Positions 40,779 through 50,437 of a stretch of 64,000 nucleotides of DNA are shown here, piece after piece. The stretch covers positions 33,263-97,262 of the forward strand of contig NW_005200291.1 of assembly GCF_000372725.1 (NCBI RefSeq), read 5' to 3'. Positions within the stretch are counted from its first letter, which is position 1; each line of letters opens with the position of its first letter. Source of the DNA: Emiliania huxleyi CCMP1516 (lineage: Eukaryota > Haptophyta > Isochrysidales > Noelaerhabdaceae). The translations under genes were made by a program, and so were the position numbers. The notes beneath the pieces were generated by a model. The model was not told where the DNA came from. It did no database searches and worked only from the letters and a program-made list of their open reading frames with translations.

Positions 40779-43700
40779 TCATGTCACCGACGCCTTCCCC
40801 CTGCCGCCCGCCGCGGCCGCCTTGCCCGCGGTTTTGGGCATCTTTTTGCCCGCGTCGTCCTCGATGTCCTTCCGCTGGTAAAAGTGCGGCGCGATCTCGA
40901 CGAGCCAGTCGGGCTTGATCTCGATGATCTGCCGCATAAACTCCTTGGTGGTGAAGACGAGCTCGTGGTAGACTACCCACCGTGGCTGCGAGCCGTGCAG
41001 CGTCGAGGACGGGTGGACGTGGACCGTCTGCGGGTGCTTGACGGTCCGGTAGTCGAGCGTCTTTTGCAGCTGCGCCGTGTGGTAAAAGTAGCCCGCCGTG
41101 ACCGCCTTCGCGACCCCGTCCGTCGCCTGCGGGTCGGACGTCACCTCGAGCTCGACCCGCTCGCAGAGCGCCTCGACCTGCTCGCGGATGTCGCGCGCCT
41201 TGCGCATCGAGCGCACCTGGATGAAGTTCTCAAAGCACCACTGCGTCGAGTACTGCGTCTCGGCCCACTGGTTCCACACGTTGAGCAGCGTGAAGTGGTC
41301 GCCGCCCGGCCGGTTGAAGTTGTTGCGCGCGTTGTCGGCGTGCATCGCGCGCTCCTTCGGCCGGTAGAAGATGGAGGCGCCGATCTGCAGCATCGCGCAG
41401 ATGGAGAGCACCTCGGCCACCACGCCGTACGGCTCGGCGGAGAGCAGCGTCTTCGAGGCCTGCGGGTCCATCGGGAACTCGGCCATCCGCCGCCCGAGCT
41501 TGGTCAGCTCCCCGCGGTCGTTGAGCGCGCCGAGCGCGTAGAGCTGCTCGAGCGCGCGGATGAGCGTCTCCGCGGGCGGCGGGTCCATAAAGTCGAAGTG
41601 GATGAGGTCGTTGATGCCGAGCGACTTGAGCATGAGCACCACCGAGCCGAGGTTGGTGCGCTGGATCTCCGGGATGATGTTGTCCTCGAGCTCGTTCAGG
41701 TAGGCCCACTTGGTGTACAGCCGGAAGCACTTGCCGGGGGCGACGCGGCCCGCGCGGCCGGCGCGCTGGTTCGCGGACGACTTTGCGACCGGCGTGACGA
41801 TGAGCGACTCCATCGAGGTGCGGGGGTTGTACGAGTTCATCTTGTTGAAGCCCGGGTCGATGACATAGATGATGTTGTCGATGGTGATCGACGTCTCGGC
41901 GATGTTGGTCGCGAGCACCACCTTGCGCGCGCCGGGCGGCGTCGGCTCGAAGATCTTTGCCTGCATGTCGGACGGCAGGTTGGCGTAGATGGGGAGGACG
42001 ATGAGCTCGGCGATCTTTGTGCCGAAGCCGCGCGTGCGGTGCTGCAGCGTCTCCTGCGCCGACTCGATCTCGTCCTGCCCCGTGAAGAAGACGAGGATGT
42101 CGCCCGGCCCCTGCGTGATGTGGATCTGAAGCACCGTCACGACCGCCGCCTCGAGGTAGTCCGCCTCGGGCGCCTTCGTGTAGAGGATGTCGACCGGGTA
42201 GCGGCGGCCCGGGATGTTGAAGACGGGCGCGTCGTCGAAGTACTCGGAGAACTTTGCCGCGTCGAGCGTCGCCGACGAGACTAGCAGCTTGATGTCCGGC
42301 CGGAAGCGCGCGATGTCCTTGAGCAGGCCGAAGAGGACGTCGGTGTGGAGCGTGCGCTCGTGCGCCTCGTCCAGGATCATCGCCGAGTAGGAGGCGAGGT
42401 CGGGCTCGCCGAGAAACTCGCGCAGCAGCATGCCGTCCGTCATGTACTTGAGCGCGGTCCGCTCCGAGGTGCAGTCCTCGAACCGGATCGAGTAGCCAAC
42501 CTCGTTGCCCAGCTTGCAGCCAACCTCCTCGGCGACGCGGGCGGCGACGGACATGGCGGCCACACGGCGCGGCTGCGTGCAGCCGATCTTCTTGCCGTCC
42601 TCGCAGTAGCCCGCCTCCATCAGGTACTGCGGCACCTGCGTCGTCTTGCCGGAGCCTGTCTCGCCGACGATGATCAGGCACTGGTAGTTGTTCACCGCCT
42701 CGATGATCTGCTCGCGGTACGGAAAGACGGGGAGGGTCTTGCGCACCTGCGGCACGGCCGGCGGGGGGAGTGAGGCGGGGGGGAGTGAGGCGGGGGGAGC
42801 GAGGCGGGGCGCGTCGGCGGGGGCGCGGCGTGCCGGGGCGGGGGCGGAGGGGAGGGGGCGGAGGGGAGTGAGGGGAGTGAGGGGAGTGAGGGGAGTGAGG
42901 GGAGTGAGGCGGGCGAGGCGGGCGAGGCGGGCGAGGCGGGCGAGGCGGGCGAGGCGGGCGAGGCGGGCGAGGCGGGCGAGGCGGGCGAGGCGGGCGAGGC
43001 GGGCGAGGCGGGCGAGGCGGGCGAGGCGGGCGAGGCGGGCGAGGCGGCTGGTCGCCTCCGCGAGCGAGTCCTTCTTGGACGGCTTCTTCGGCGCGTCTGC
43101 GCCAGGCTCGCCGAGATTGCCTGCGATGATCTCGTCGGCGATGAAGTCGATCTGCTCCTCGGTCGCCATCACGAGCTCGTACTCCTTGCCTCCCGTCTCG
43201 CCCATCTGCGCGCCCTTGCCCCGCCGATCAGCGGCTCCGACCCGCGCCGTCGAGCGCTTGATCTGCGTGGCGTCCCACGCCTGGAACTCATTCATCTCCT
43301 CGCCCTCCTCCTCCTGGTAGCGAGCGAGCAGCCCGTCGAAGCGCTCGTCCTGCCGCGCGCCGCCCTCGAGGTCGTCGTACGCGGACGGCATCGTGTACCG
43401 CTCCACCTTGTCCGAGATGTTGACGCGCTCGTTAGCGAGGTCGTAAAGACGCTTCTTGAGGTCGCGCTCCTCCTTCTCGCGCGCGGTCAGCTCGACGTCG
43501 CCGAAGAGGTACTCCTCGTCGCGCACGTCGTCGCGCGCCTCCTCCAGCTTCTGCTTCTCGCGCTTCTCCAGGTACACTTGCCGCGACACCTTTCGCAGCT
43601 GCTCCAGCACGCTCGCCTTCTCCTCGTCGTTGGCCTTGAGCAGCCGCGCCTCGTCCTCGCGCCGGCCGACCACGGCGAGCGCGTCGCCGCCCAGCTTGCG

Positions 43701-44252
43701 CGTCTTCTCCAGATCGCGCTGCCGCAGCCGCTCCGCGAACTCGTCGCGCTCCGCCAGGTCGCGGGCGCGCTCCGTGTCCGCCGCAGCCGCCGCGGCCGCC
43801 TCCGCTCCCTCGGAGCTCGGCGCGGCCGGCGCGGCAGCGGCCGCCTCGTCGCCCGCAGCGCGGCTTCGCTTGCGCTGCGCCCGCTGCCGCTCCTTGAGAG
43901 CGCGCTGCACCGCCGCCTCGGTCTCCGCCGCCTCGTCGTCGTCGTCATCGAGGAGCCCGTACTCCGCGTTCTGCTTGAGCAGGTCGAGCTTCTCCTTTTT
44001 GTCGGCGGCAGCGCGCGCCTTCTGCTGTGCCGCGGCGCCGCCGCTCTTACGCGGCGCCCGCGCGAAGAGGTCCTCCGCGAACTTGCGTGTCGCCGGCGTG
44101 TTTGGCACATCGGCCGCGTGCAGCTTGGCGAGGAGAGCCGCGGCCGACTTTTCCGACGAGGCGAGGTTGGTCACGTAATCGGTGAGAAAGTTTTCCGAGT
44201 ACCCGAGCAAGCTCATGAGCTGGTCGGACACCCATTCCTTCATGGTGCCCAT
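40779..44252 (-). CDS. DHX16: DEAH-box spliceosomal helicase PRP2/DHX16
   Basis: The ATG at 44252 starts MGTMKEWVSDQLMSLLGYSE, the N-terminal domain of this family; upstream frame extension is probably untranslated. A long charged, helical region follows, then YELVMATEEQIDFIADEII. The helicase core has all motifs: LIIVGETGSGKTTQVPQYL (I), CTQPRRVAAMSVA (Ia), MILDEAHERT (II), LLVSSATLDA (III), VLATNIAETSITIDNI (V) and SSANQRAGRAGRVAPGKC (VI). The winged-helix, ratchet and OB parts (WCFENFIQVRSMRKARDIRE) are intact. PRP2 remodels the activated spliceosome before the first step. One intron (about 42752-43060) holds a 9-base satellite that stays in frame. PRP2/DHX16 is preferred over PRP22 or PRP16 by the short N-terminus without an S1 domain. 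Confidence 0.9.
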   Translation of the reverse strand: MGTMKEWVSDQLMSLLGYSENFLTDYVTNLASSEKSAAALLAKLHAADVPNTPATRKFAEDLFARAPRKSGGAAAQQKARAAADKKEKLDLLKQNAEYGLLDDDDDEAAETEAAVQRALKERQRAQRKRSRAAGDEAAAAAPAAPSSEGAEAAAAAAADTERARDLAERDEFAERLRQRDLEKTRKLGGDALAVVGRREDEARLLKANDEEKASVLEQLRKVSRQVYLEKREKQKLEEARDDVRDEEYLFGDVELTAREKEERDLKKRLYDLANERVNISDKVERYTMPSAYDDLEGGARQDERFDGLLARYQEEEGEEMNEFQAWDATQIKRSTARVGAADRRGKGAQMGETGGKEYELVMATEEQIDFIADEIIAGNLGEPGADAPKKPSKKDSLAEATSRLARLARLARLARLARLARLARLARLARLARLARLARLARLARLARLTPLTPLTPLTPLTPLRPLPSAPAPARRAPADAPRLAPPASLPPASLPPPAVPQVRKTLPVFPYREQIIEAVNNYQCLIIVGETGSGKTTQVPQYLMEAGYCEDGKKIGCTQPRRVAAMSVAARVAEEVGCKLGNEVGYSIRFEDCTSERTALKYMTDGMLLREFLGEPDLASYSAMILDEAHERTLHTDVLFGLLKDIARFRPDIKLLVSSATLDAAKFSEYFDDAPVFNIPGRRYPVDILYTKAPEADYLEAAVVTVLQIHITQGPGDILVFFTGQDEIESAQETLQHRTRGFGTKIAELIVLPIYANLPSDMQAKIFEPTPPGARKVVLATNIAETSITIDNIIYVIDPGFNKMNSYNPRTSMESLIVTPVAKSSANQRAGRAGRVAPGKCFRLYTKWAYLNELEDNIIPEIQRTNLGSVVLMLKSLGINDLIHFDFMDPPPAETLIRALEQLYALGALNDRGELTKLGRRMAEFPMDPQASKTLLSAEPYGVVAEVLSICAMLQIGASIFYRPKERAMHADNARNNFNRPGGDHFTLLNVWNQWAETQYSTQWCFENFIQVRSMRKARDIREQVEALCERVELEVTSDPQATDGVAKAVTAGYFYHTAQLQKTLDYRTVKHPQTVHVHPSSTLHGSQPRWVVYHELVFTTKEFMRQIIEIKPDWLVEIAPHFYQRKDIEDDAGKKMPKTAGKAAAAGGRGKASVT
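42857..43048 (+). repeat. 9-base minisatellites in the PRP2 intron
   Basis: (GGGAGTGAG)n of about five copies is followed by (GCGAGGCGG)n of about sixteen copies. Both have period nine, so the intron reads as (LTP)n and (RLA)n without stops. Confidence 0.9.
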
Positions 44253-45623
44253 CCGCCGCGCGGAGATGGCCCCGTCCACGCGCGAGGCGGGCCGCGAAGA
44301 ACCGGGCTCGCAGCAGATCGAGCAAAGAGAGGGCGTGGCCAGGGCGTGGCCAGCGTCGCGGCCGAAGCCGATTGAAGAAACCATTGTAGCTCTCTGCCTC
44401 TGTGTTCGTGCGTCGCCCATCTCTCATGGAGATCCTTCTTTGTTTATTCCCGACTATCGTCTCGTTCGGCCATCCTACGTACCAGAGGTATAAGCAGCTC
44501 CCTCTCTACCTACATACAAGGTCTTTCTTCTCACATCTCGGCGCACCATCTCTAATCTGCCCCTGGCAGCCCGCATTCGAACGATGGATGGATATTTCGC
44601 TAATACTTGAATTTTCACGCCGTCTAACAATGGGTGTGGTACGCCTGGAGTGCACCACTTGCACCCAGATCGCTCGCCATCCTCCAGACCCATCCTCTGT
44701 GCGTCCTTGACAAGCTTGGTTCCGCTCCCCGAGCCCGCCACCGCACACAGAAGCTCGTGACGCACGTTCTCGCCATCGTCCGGCAGCCGCAAAGCGACTG
44801 GAGCACTTGGAGCACTTGGAGTGCACTTGGTGCAGTATGGATTTTCCGGCCTGCCTAACAATCGTTGCTGTAGAGTGTAGTGGCGCCAATGGCCGCCTCC
44901 CGTCGCGCCATTGGCACCCTAGCCAGCAGTAGCACCGGAGGCAACGCCACCAAGCCCATAAGTCACAAGAGTGACGGAGATGCTTGCCACGAGCACCGTG
45001 ACACCCGACCCTGTGAGCACCGTGGGCGTATACGGCTGCATACGGTGAAATGATGCACAGCATGGCCAGACGAGGGATGCAAGGCTCGCCAGCTGTATGT
45101 TAGTGAGGTATATGGATGTGAGCAACATGTGTGCGTCACAGGTACGCGCAGCAGCGCATGTAGCCGCTGAGATCGAAGACAGCGCAAACAGGTCTTTTTG
45201 CGCCACGCACCCGATGGCCATGTCCAACCGCGTGCACAGGAAAAGCTATCAGCGCGTCTCCGCCATAACTGGACATGGCAATGAAGCAGCTGAGACGTGA
45301 TAACACCAGCGCTGAGCCAAGGAGGTGGCCGCTCACCGCCGCCGATTGTTAGGACGGTCGTGTCGGTCGAGAAGGCGAGCGGCGGGGTCGTCGGGCAGCA
45401 GCTCGTGGCGATCATCGATCCGCGAGCTGCCAAGCTTGCCACAGGCCGGCACTGGGTCGAGGACGATGGCGCCGCGCGACTGGAGGCAACGAGAAAAATC
45501 AAGCCTGAGCGGGTTGCGATCATAGACAATGGATTTACGAACAGTCATCAACCCTGTTAACCAAGAACAGTCATCAACCCACACAACGAGCGCAGGAGTG
45601 GTACGGGTATGCGCGCGCCTCAC
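44253..45623. other. No gene recognised
   Basis: About 1.4 kb between two minus-strand genes. There are small direct repeats (GAACAGTCATCAACCC twice near 45540 and 45566; GGAGCACTT twice near 44800). No domain-bearing frame is seen. Confidence 0.45.
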
Positions 45624-46151
45624 TCACTCACGGGGCTTCGGCCGGCCCTGCTTTGAGGACCAGGCCCTTGCGTCCTCTGTCACCACATTCGGCCGGCGCA
45701 GCTGCGGTGGCAGCAGCGCCTTCTTGGCGCCGCTCGCCGCCTGCGGAGCGGCGACGGCGCGGCGCTTTGCGGGCGGCTCGGCCGGTCCGCCCGGAGTCGA
45801 GATTGGTAACGCGGCCGGCATATGCGACTTTGAATGCCTCGACCCCGGACCCGCCGCCGCGGCGAGTGAGGACGGTAGAGGCACCGCATTGTAGCGCGTG
45901 CCCTTGGGATCGGTCGGTTGCTCGTCGTCGCTGTCGCCTCCGGTGCTGGTCCAGGAGTCGGGCAGGCCCAGGTCCGAGGCCGACGGGAGCGCCGGTTGCG
46001 AGGGCGCGGTGGCGGCGGCGGCGGCGGCGGCGGAGGCGGCAGTGGACGCTGCGAGGGACGCGGCGGAAGAATGCAGGGCCGACGGCGCCGCGTCCTCGTC
46101 CTCAGAATCGGAGTCCTCGCCGTACGCGCCCAGCGCGGCGAGAGGGTCCAT
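45624..46151 (-). CDS. Small conserved acidic/basic nuclear-type protein
   Basis: A 175-residue intronless frame from the ATG at 46151. It starts MDPLAALGAYGEDSDSEDED, has a low-complexity Ala/Ser middle, a PAKRRA basic patch like a nuclear signal, and ends LLPPQLRRPNVVTEDARAW followed by a basic tail. The PPQLRRPNVVTED motif is like the C-terminal box of small uncharacterised nuclear proteins in plants and animals, by memory only. The function is unknown. The 220-base module upstream is shared with the gene at 13.3 kb and is in frame here, so a longer start (MKRATDACVLASNN...) cannot be fully excluded. Confidence 0.6.
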   Translation of the reverse strand: MDPLAALGAYGEDSDSEDEDAAPSALHSSAASLAASTAASAAAAAAATAPSQPALPSASDLGLPDSWTSTGGDSDDEQPTDPKGTRYNAVPLPSSLAAAAGPGSRHSKSHMPAALPISTPGGPAEPPAKRRAVAAPQAASGAKKALLPPQLRRPNVVTEDARAWSSKQGRPKPRE

Positions 46152-46235
46152 GAACACAGGCAGGATGTATCCGGAGGCGGAGCGAGGGGGCGAGCGACAA
46201 CCACAAGTGTTCTCAAGACGGAGCGCCGGCGTGAA

Positions 46236-46456
46236 AAATAACGCACGGACTTTCAGCGGAACTGGGAAGAGGACCGCCGCAAGCGGCGTGGCGTGGAGCG
46301 GTTGTGCATCCCTCCGGGGGCCCCTCTGCGCCGGGGAGGCGTTGTTGGAGGCTAGGACGCAAGCGTCCGTCGCCCTTTTCAAACTCGGGGCCCACTCCGC
46401 TACGGCCTACGCTCCGACCCGAATTTGGAGGGCCTAAAAGTTTAAGGTGTTGCTGC
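46236..46456 (-). promoter_or_regulatory. Dispersed upstream module, copy 2
   Basis: This is the partner of 13367-13578, about 90 % alike, with the same orientation and distance (about 80 bases) to the next ATG. A nine-base insertion (ACGGCCTAC region) distinguishes it. Confidence 0.65.
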
Positions 46457-46570
46457 GCAAAAGGGGAAGACGCTCCACGCACAAAAAGTATATGTATCAG
46501 TTCTTACGAACGTACTTCCTCTTAGGCGGACCCTCCCGATGCCAGGACGCATCTAGTGCCAGTCTACGCT

Positions 46571-47152
46571 TTAGGATAGCTCGTGTTCGTTTGGCCGCCC
46601 ACATGCTATGTGATGCCGCATGGTTCGGCCTGCTTCGCCTTTAGTGGGAGTTGACCACTGGTCGCCTGCAACATGTTCGCCGGTTGAAGGAAAGACATAG
46701 GCTCGCTGCGACGCTTCCCACACCGGGATCTCTTGCCCGTAAGTTGTGACAGCCCGTTGTGGATCGCGCACGCGCGCCGCAGCTCGCCGCACTTGCTTGA
46801 AAGTGAGACCTGGCAGCTGTGGCAGCAACGCCTCGTGAATTTTCTTGTCGCTGAGGTACATGTATCCCCTTTGCTGCGTCAGCCCCTTCACGGCAGCGAG
46901 TGCCTCTTTCGAGGACGGCATGGCGTCAGGATGTTGTTCACGCCAGCGCTCACGGGCGATAGTCAATGCAGACCGGACTGCAGATTGATGCGACTCCCCT
47001 AGTGCTGCTGCAACGGTGGTGTGATTGACAGGCTTGCCGTGCTGCTCGAACACCTCGTACACGCGATCGACTAGCCTCAGCTGTACCCGATGCGGCATTT
47101 GTGGCCCCGAAAGTGAGAGCACTTGCTCACGCTTTTCGTTGGTCCATGTCAT
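46571..47152 (-). CDS. Unknown protein, HTH-like, overlaps the next ORF
   Basis: From the ATG at 47152 (MTWTNEKREQVLSLSGPQMP) the protein has 193 residues. A helical part (VYEVFEQHGKPVNHTTVAAA, LGESHQSAVRSALTIARERW) could be a helix-turn-helix. Then come LSDKKIHEALLPQLPGLTFK and YVFPSTGEHVAGDQW. It overlaps the 3' end of the upstream ORF by 26 bases in another frame. The family is not recognised. Lower GC than the neighbours hints at mobile DNA. Confidence 0.45.
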   Translation of the reverse strand: MTWTNEKREQVLSLSGPQMPHRVQLRLVDRVYEVFEQHGKPVNHTTVAAALGESHQSAVRSALTIARERWREQHPDAMPSSKEALAAVKGLTQQRGYMYLSDKKIHEALLPQLPGLTFKQVRRAAARVRDPQRAVTTYGQEIPVWEASQRAYVFPSTGEHVAGDQWSTPTKGEAGRTMRHHIACGRPNEHELS

Positions 47153-48341
47153 CGGCGGCGGTAGCGGAGGCGGCGGCGGAGGAGGCGGAGGCGGTGGGGG
47201 CCGGAAGGCGCGCGTAGCTGACGGCATCGGCTGCTTTGGCCTTTGCGAGCGCCTCGTCCTGAGCCAGCATCCCGGGGATGTCGAGCCGATGCCGTCCTTG
47301 CAATAAAGACTCTGGAGAGCTCGTCTGGTGGGAGCCAGCATCCTGAGTGGCACGCTGGCGCTCAGCTAGCAGCGTGTGCGCCTCCTCCTCGGTTAATGCC
47401 TCGCATCGCAAGCCATGGTGCCAGGGACCAGTGACGGCAGTCGTTTTGGCAGCAAATATAGCCTCAAAGCCGTACACAAACCGGTAGCCGGCGGTCCATT
47501 GTGGTACACTGGTGGCCCAACTGCTTGCGCCCCTAGCCCGGGCCAACCTGACCGTGATCCACGGCGCCCTGTCAGTGTCATATGGTCCAGCCCAGCACGG
47601 CCCTGCCAAGACACGAGTTTTTGAACCCAAAGATGGGTGCGAGCTGTCACCGTGTTCCGCTTCGTAGCTGTGTCGGTAGCTGGGGTGGCCGTACACTGGC
47701 TGGCCGGGCTGCAGCCAATACACACCTGTGAATCCAGTACCCTTCCAATAGCCACGCTTGTCCAACTCGGGCGGCACCACAAGGTGCAGCGCGGCTGGAG
47801 CCTCCGCCTCGCGCTCGAAGGAAGCCCCGCTCCGCAAGTAAATCACGTCCCGCACCACTTCATCATAGCTGCTCAAGTTGCGCTCCACCCAGTACGCCGC
47901 CTCGTAGGACGCCGCTGGTAGGTTGATGTGCGATCGCACCTGCTCCTCCGTGCGGCCAACAACGCTATTCGTGCGGAAGAGCCACTGCAAGCGGACTGTG
48001 CCCCCTGAGCCAATGCGGCGGCGAATGGCAAAGCGCATACAAAAGTCGGGGTCGCAGAGAGCGTCGCGCAGCAGTTGAGCATGCTCGTCGGTCGCGTTGT
48101 TTAGGACGCCACGCCAATTATCTGCGCGCCCATCTGTTGCCTGGCATCCCCGGCGAATTCGTCGCTCGTGATCAGCTCCGCTGCCGCTCGGAGCAACCAG
48201 TGCCGTGTCGAGATGAAGCTCCGCGACGACGCCCGTGGACTGCACGCGCAGGGAGAGGCGCACGAGCTCCCGCACGGCAAGCGACTTCTCGGCATGCGCC
48301 GCCTGACGCCTGTCGGCATCCCATTCTTGCAAGCAAGCCAT
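47127..48341 (-). CDS. Unknown 404-residue protein
   Basis: From the ATG at 48341 (MACLQEWDADRRQAAHAEKS) to the TGA at 47127. It is well-formed and of mixed composition, with aromatic-rich runs (GYWKGTGFTGVYWLQPGQPV, WTAGYRFVYGFEAIFAAK), and ends in a low-complexity Ala/Ser stretch. I do not recognise a domain. It shares a 26-base overlap (ATGACATGGACC...) with the next ORF on the same strand. The two may be read from one transcript by frameshift or splicing, or be two genes of a mobile element. Confidence 0.5.
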   Translation of the reverse strand: MACLQEWDADRRQAAHAEKSLAVRELVRLSLRVQSTGVVAELHLDTALVAPSGSGADHERRIRRGCQATDGRADNWRGVLNNATDEHAQLLRDALCDPDFCMRFAIRRRIGSGGTVRLQWLFRTNSVVGRTEEQVRSHINLPAASYEAAYWVERNLSSYDEVVRDVIYLRSGASFEREAEAPAALHLVVPPELDKRGYWKGTGFTGVYWLQPGQPVYGHPSYRHSYEAEHGDSSHPSLGSKTRVLAGPCWAGPYDTDRAPWITVRLARARGASSWATSVPQWTAGYRFVYGFEAIFAAKTTAVTGPWHHGLRCEALTEEEAHTLLAERQRATQDAGSHQTSSPESLLQGRHRLDIPGMLAQDEALAKAKAADAVSYARLPAPTASASSAAASATAADDMDQRKA

Positions 48342-48589
48342 TTCTACCGACCGCGACGGGACGGACGTTTTGGTACGTTTTGGCACCAGCTGAAGGCTTG
48401 CGTCCGCAAAAGCCCGTTGCCAACCGCACTTTTGCCGGAGTCTCGCGAATCAATTGGCCTCCGCTCAAGGTGTGAACATATTCGCTGCGGTCACAACGGA
48501 CGCGGCTGTGAACAGATGGAGCCGGCAGAGCGACCCTCTGATCAACACTCCTCGGTATGTCTATATGGCCGGCGGCGGGAGAGGGGTCG

Positions 48590-49549
48590 ACTCAGGGTCC
48601 TAAATAAATAAATAAAACGGACACCTCTCTATTGTGAGATGGGTAAAAAGGAACAGGTCCCCGCCCTTGCGATCTTTGTGCAGGGTTCTTTGTGGGTGTG
48701 GTCGGCGACTAGCCGGGGTCGTCCTCCCGATGGGGGACTAGCACTAGCCGTCTTCCACATGGTCCCTCGGGTCCCTGCTGCTCCTAATCTCTTCGTACAT
48801 CCTCCTGCTGATCTCCGCAAAGTCCTGCTCCCTCCCTCGTCTCGCCCTGCACGTCTGCTCCGCCTCACCGTCTTCTGCCCTGCGTCGTCTGGCGACGGGT
48901 CCTCCATAGTCGGTCGAGGTCGCCGCCCTCCTCGTGCCTCTCCCCAACGTTCCCTCGGCGGCTGATGCCGTCTGCTCCGGCTCCCCAGTCCCCGGGTCTG
49001 CCCTGCTCTCGTCTGCGCTAGTTTCTGCTTCGTCATCACCGGCGTCTCTCCTCTTCCTTCTCCCCTTCTTGTATGCTTTGCACATCGCGACGACTCCTTT
49101 TCGCGTGAGCACCAGCCTGAAGCCCGCCCAGCTGCTGAACCGCTCCCTAAGTCGAAGGAGCATCATCAGTCTCACCCACTTCGCTCGCTGCCCACCGTCT
49201 CCGTTCCCTCCCACTTGAGCCGCCGTCGCGGCCCTCGTTCGTCCCACTGGCTGTTGGCCCGTCCCTGCGTTGCCTGCGTTATCCCTCCTCCTCCGCGACT
49301 CCCTCAAGGCCGGCCGAGCCTCTTTCCACCCAGTGAAGAGCTTCCTCAGCCACTCGATGTGTTCCTCTCTCTTCATTATGCGCGCCGTAGCCTCATCATT
49401 GAGCTGGATCCACCTCTGCACCGCTCCCGTCGCCGCCTCGGCCACGACTTGCAAGTTCCTCGTGACCCCGGCGCCAAGGTCCCTCCGGCTCTTCTCCGAG
49501 AGATCATCTACCAGCGCCGGCAACACCCCCCCGACGAACTCAGGGTCCT
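48590..49549 (-). mobile_element. LINE-like insert, copy B
   Basis: A 936-base insert (48602-49537) between direct repeats ACTCAGGGTCCT (48590-48601 and 49538-49549). It is the longest of three copies and the same as copy A over its 3' 600 bases. The minus strand stays open over the insert (FVGGVLPALVDDLSEKSRRD, RWIQLNDEATARIMKREEH, AKWVRLMMLLRLRERF, DFAEISRRMYEEIRSS), which may be part of an element ORF. No reverse-transcriptase motif is visible. The (TTTA)n tail is at the low-coordinate end. It sits at the tail of copy C. Confidence 0.75.
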
Positions 49550-49861
49550 TAAATAAATAAATAAAAACGGACACCTCTCTACTGTGAGGTGGGTAAAAAG
49601 GAACAGGTCCCCGCCCTTGCGATCTTTGTGCAGGGTTCTTTGTGGGTGTGGTCGGCGACTAGCCGGGGTCGTCCTCCCGATGGGGGACTAGCACTAGCCG
49701 TCTTCCACATGGTCCCTCGGGTCCCTGCTGCTCCTAATCTCTTCGTACATCCTCCTGCTGATCTCCGCAAAGTCCTGCTCCCTCCCTCGTCTCGCCCTGC
49801 ACGTCTGCTCCGCCTCACCGTCTTCTGCCCTGCGTCGTCTGGCGACGGGTCCTCCATAGTC
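49550..49861 (-). mobile_element. LINE-like insert, copy C
   Basis: 312 bases, nearly identical to the 3' part of copies A and B, ending in ATAGTCG at 49861 where unrelated sequence starts. It is the shortest 5' truncation. Near-identity to B indicates recent activity. Confidence 0.75.
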
Positions 49862-50437
49862 GCACAGGAGCTGCGCGAGCGCCTTCTTTTTGGACACCTT
49901 TCCCTTCAGGCCGGCTCCGTCGGCGGCGAAGAGCGCCTTAATGGCATCATCTGCACACTCCATCAGCTGGAAGGTGACCACTTGGGCGACCCGCGGCAGC
50001 CCCGGAGGGCTGGTACGCTTGGTCCAAGCCGAAGAAGATCGCCTCCGCACGCCTGACGAGCGCCTGGCGGGTCAGAAGCTGAGCCGTCAGCGGGCGGCGC
50101 TGTATGAGGCCAGAGAGGACAGGGCAGCACTCTCTGCCAGCTCTTTGGCCACGGTCGGCGCGCGGCCTACCGGGCCAGCACAGGCACAGCTCACGATACG
50201 ACGCGAGTGCGGCGGGGTACGGGGCGATTCCACGGAGTTCTGCGGGCAAACGGCGGGCGCGCGCACCTGACGCCCAAACGACGCCGTTGACCCCACAGTA
50301 GAGCTCAGAACCGATCGAAAATCCTCATCCGGACCACCCAGCCTCGGCTCCTTCCGGCCCGTTTGGCGTCCGGAGCTCGGGCCTTCGAGCGGCGTCGAGG
50401 TGAAGATCGGCGCAGCAGGGCAGTCTTCGCCAGCCAT
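49862..50437 (-). pseudogene. Unknown gene disrupted by copy C
   Basis: An ATG at 50437 opens MAGEDCPAAPIFTSTPLEGP. In another frame downstream, VAQVVTFQLMECADDAIKAL, then GLKGKVSKKKALAQLLCD, looks protein-like up to the exact edge of copy C. An intron between them would be needed. The gene's end is cut by the insertion. The family is not recognised and confidence is low. Confidence 0.3.

Noticed and set aside
40632-42284. Long open frame antisense to the PRP2 helicase, and similar at 43456-44178
   Set aside because: These mirror a strongly conserved helicase on the other strand. The translations are Arg/Asp/Leu-rich with no domain, which is typical of shadows in GC-rich genes.
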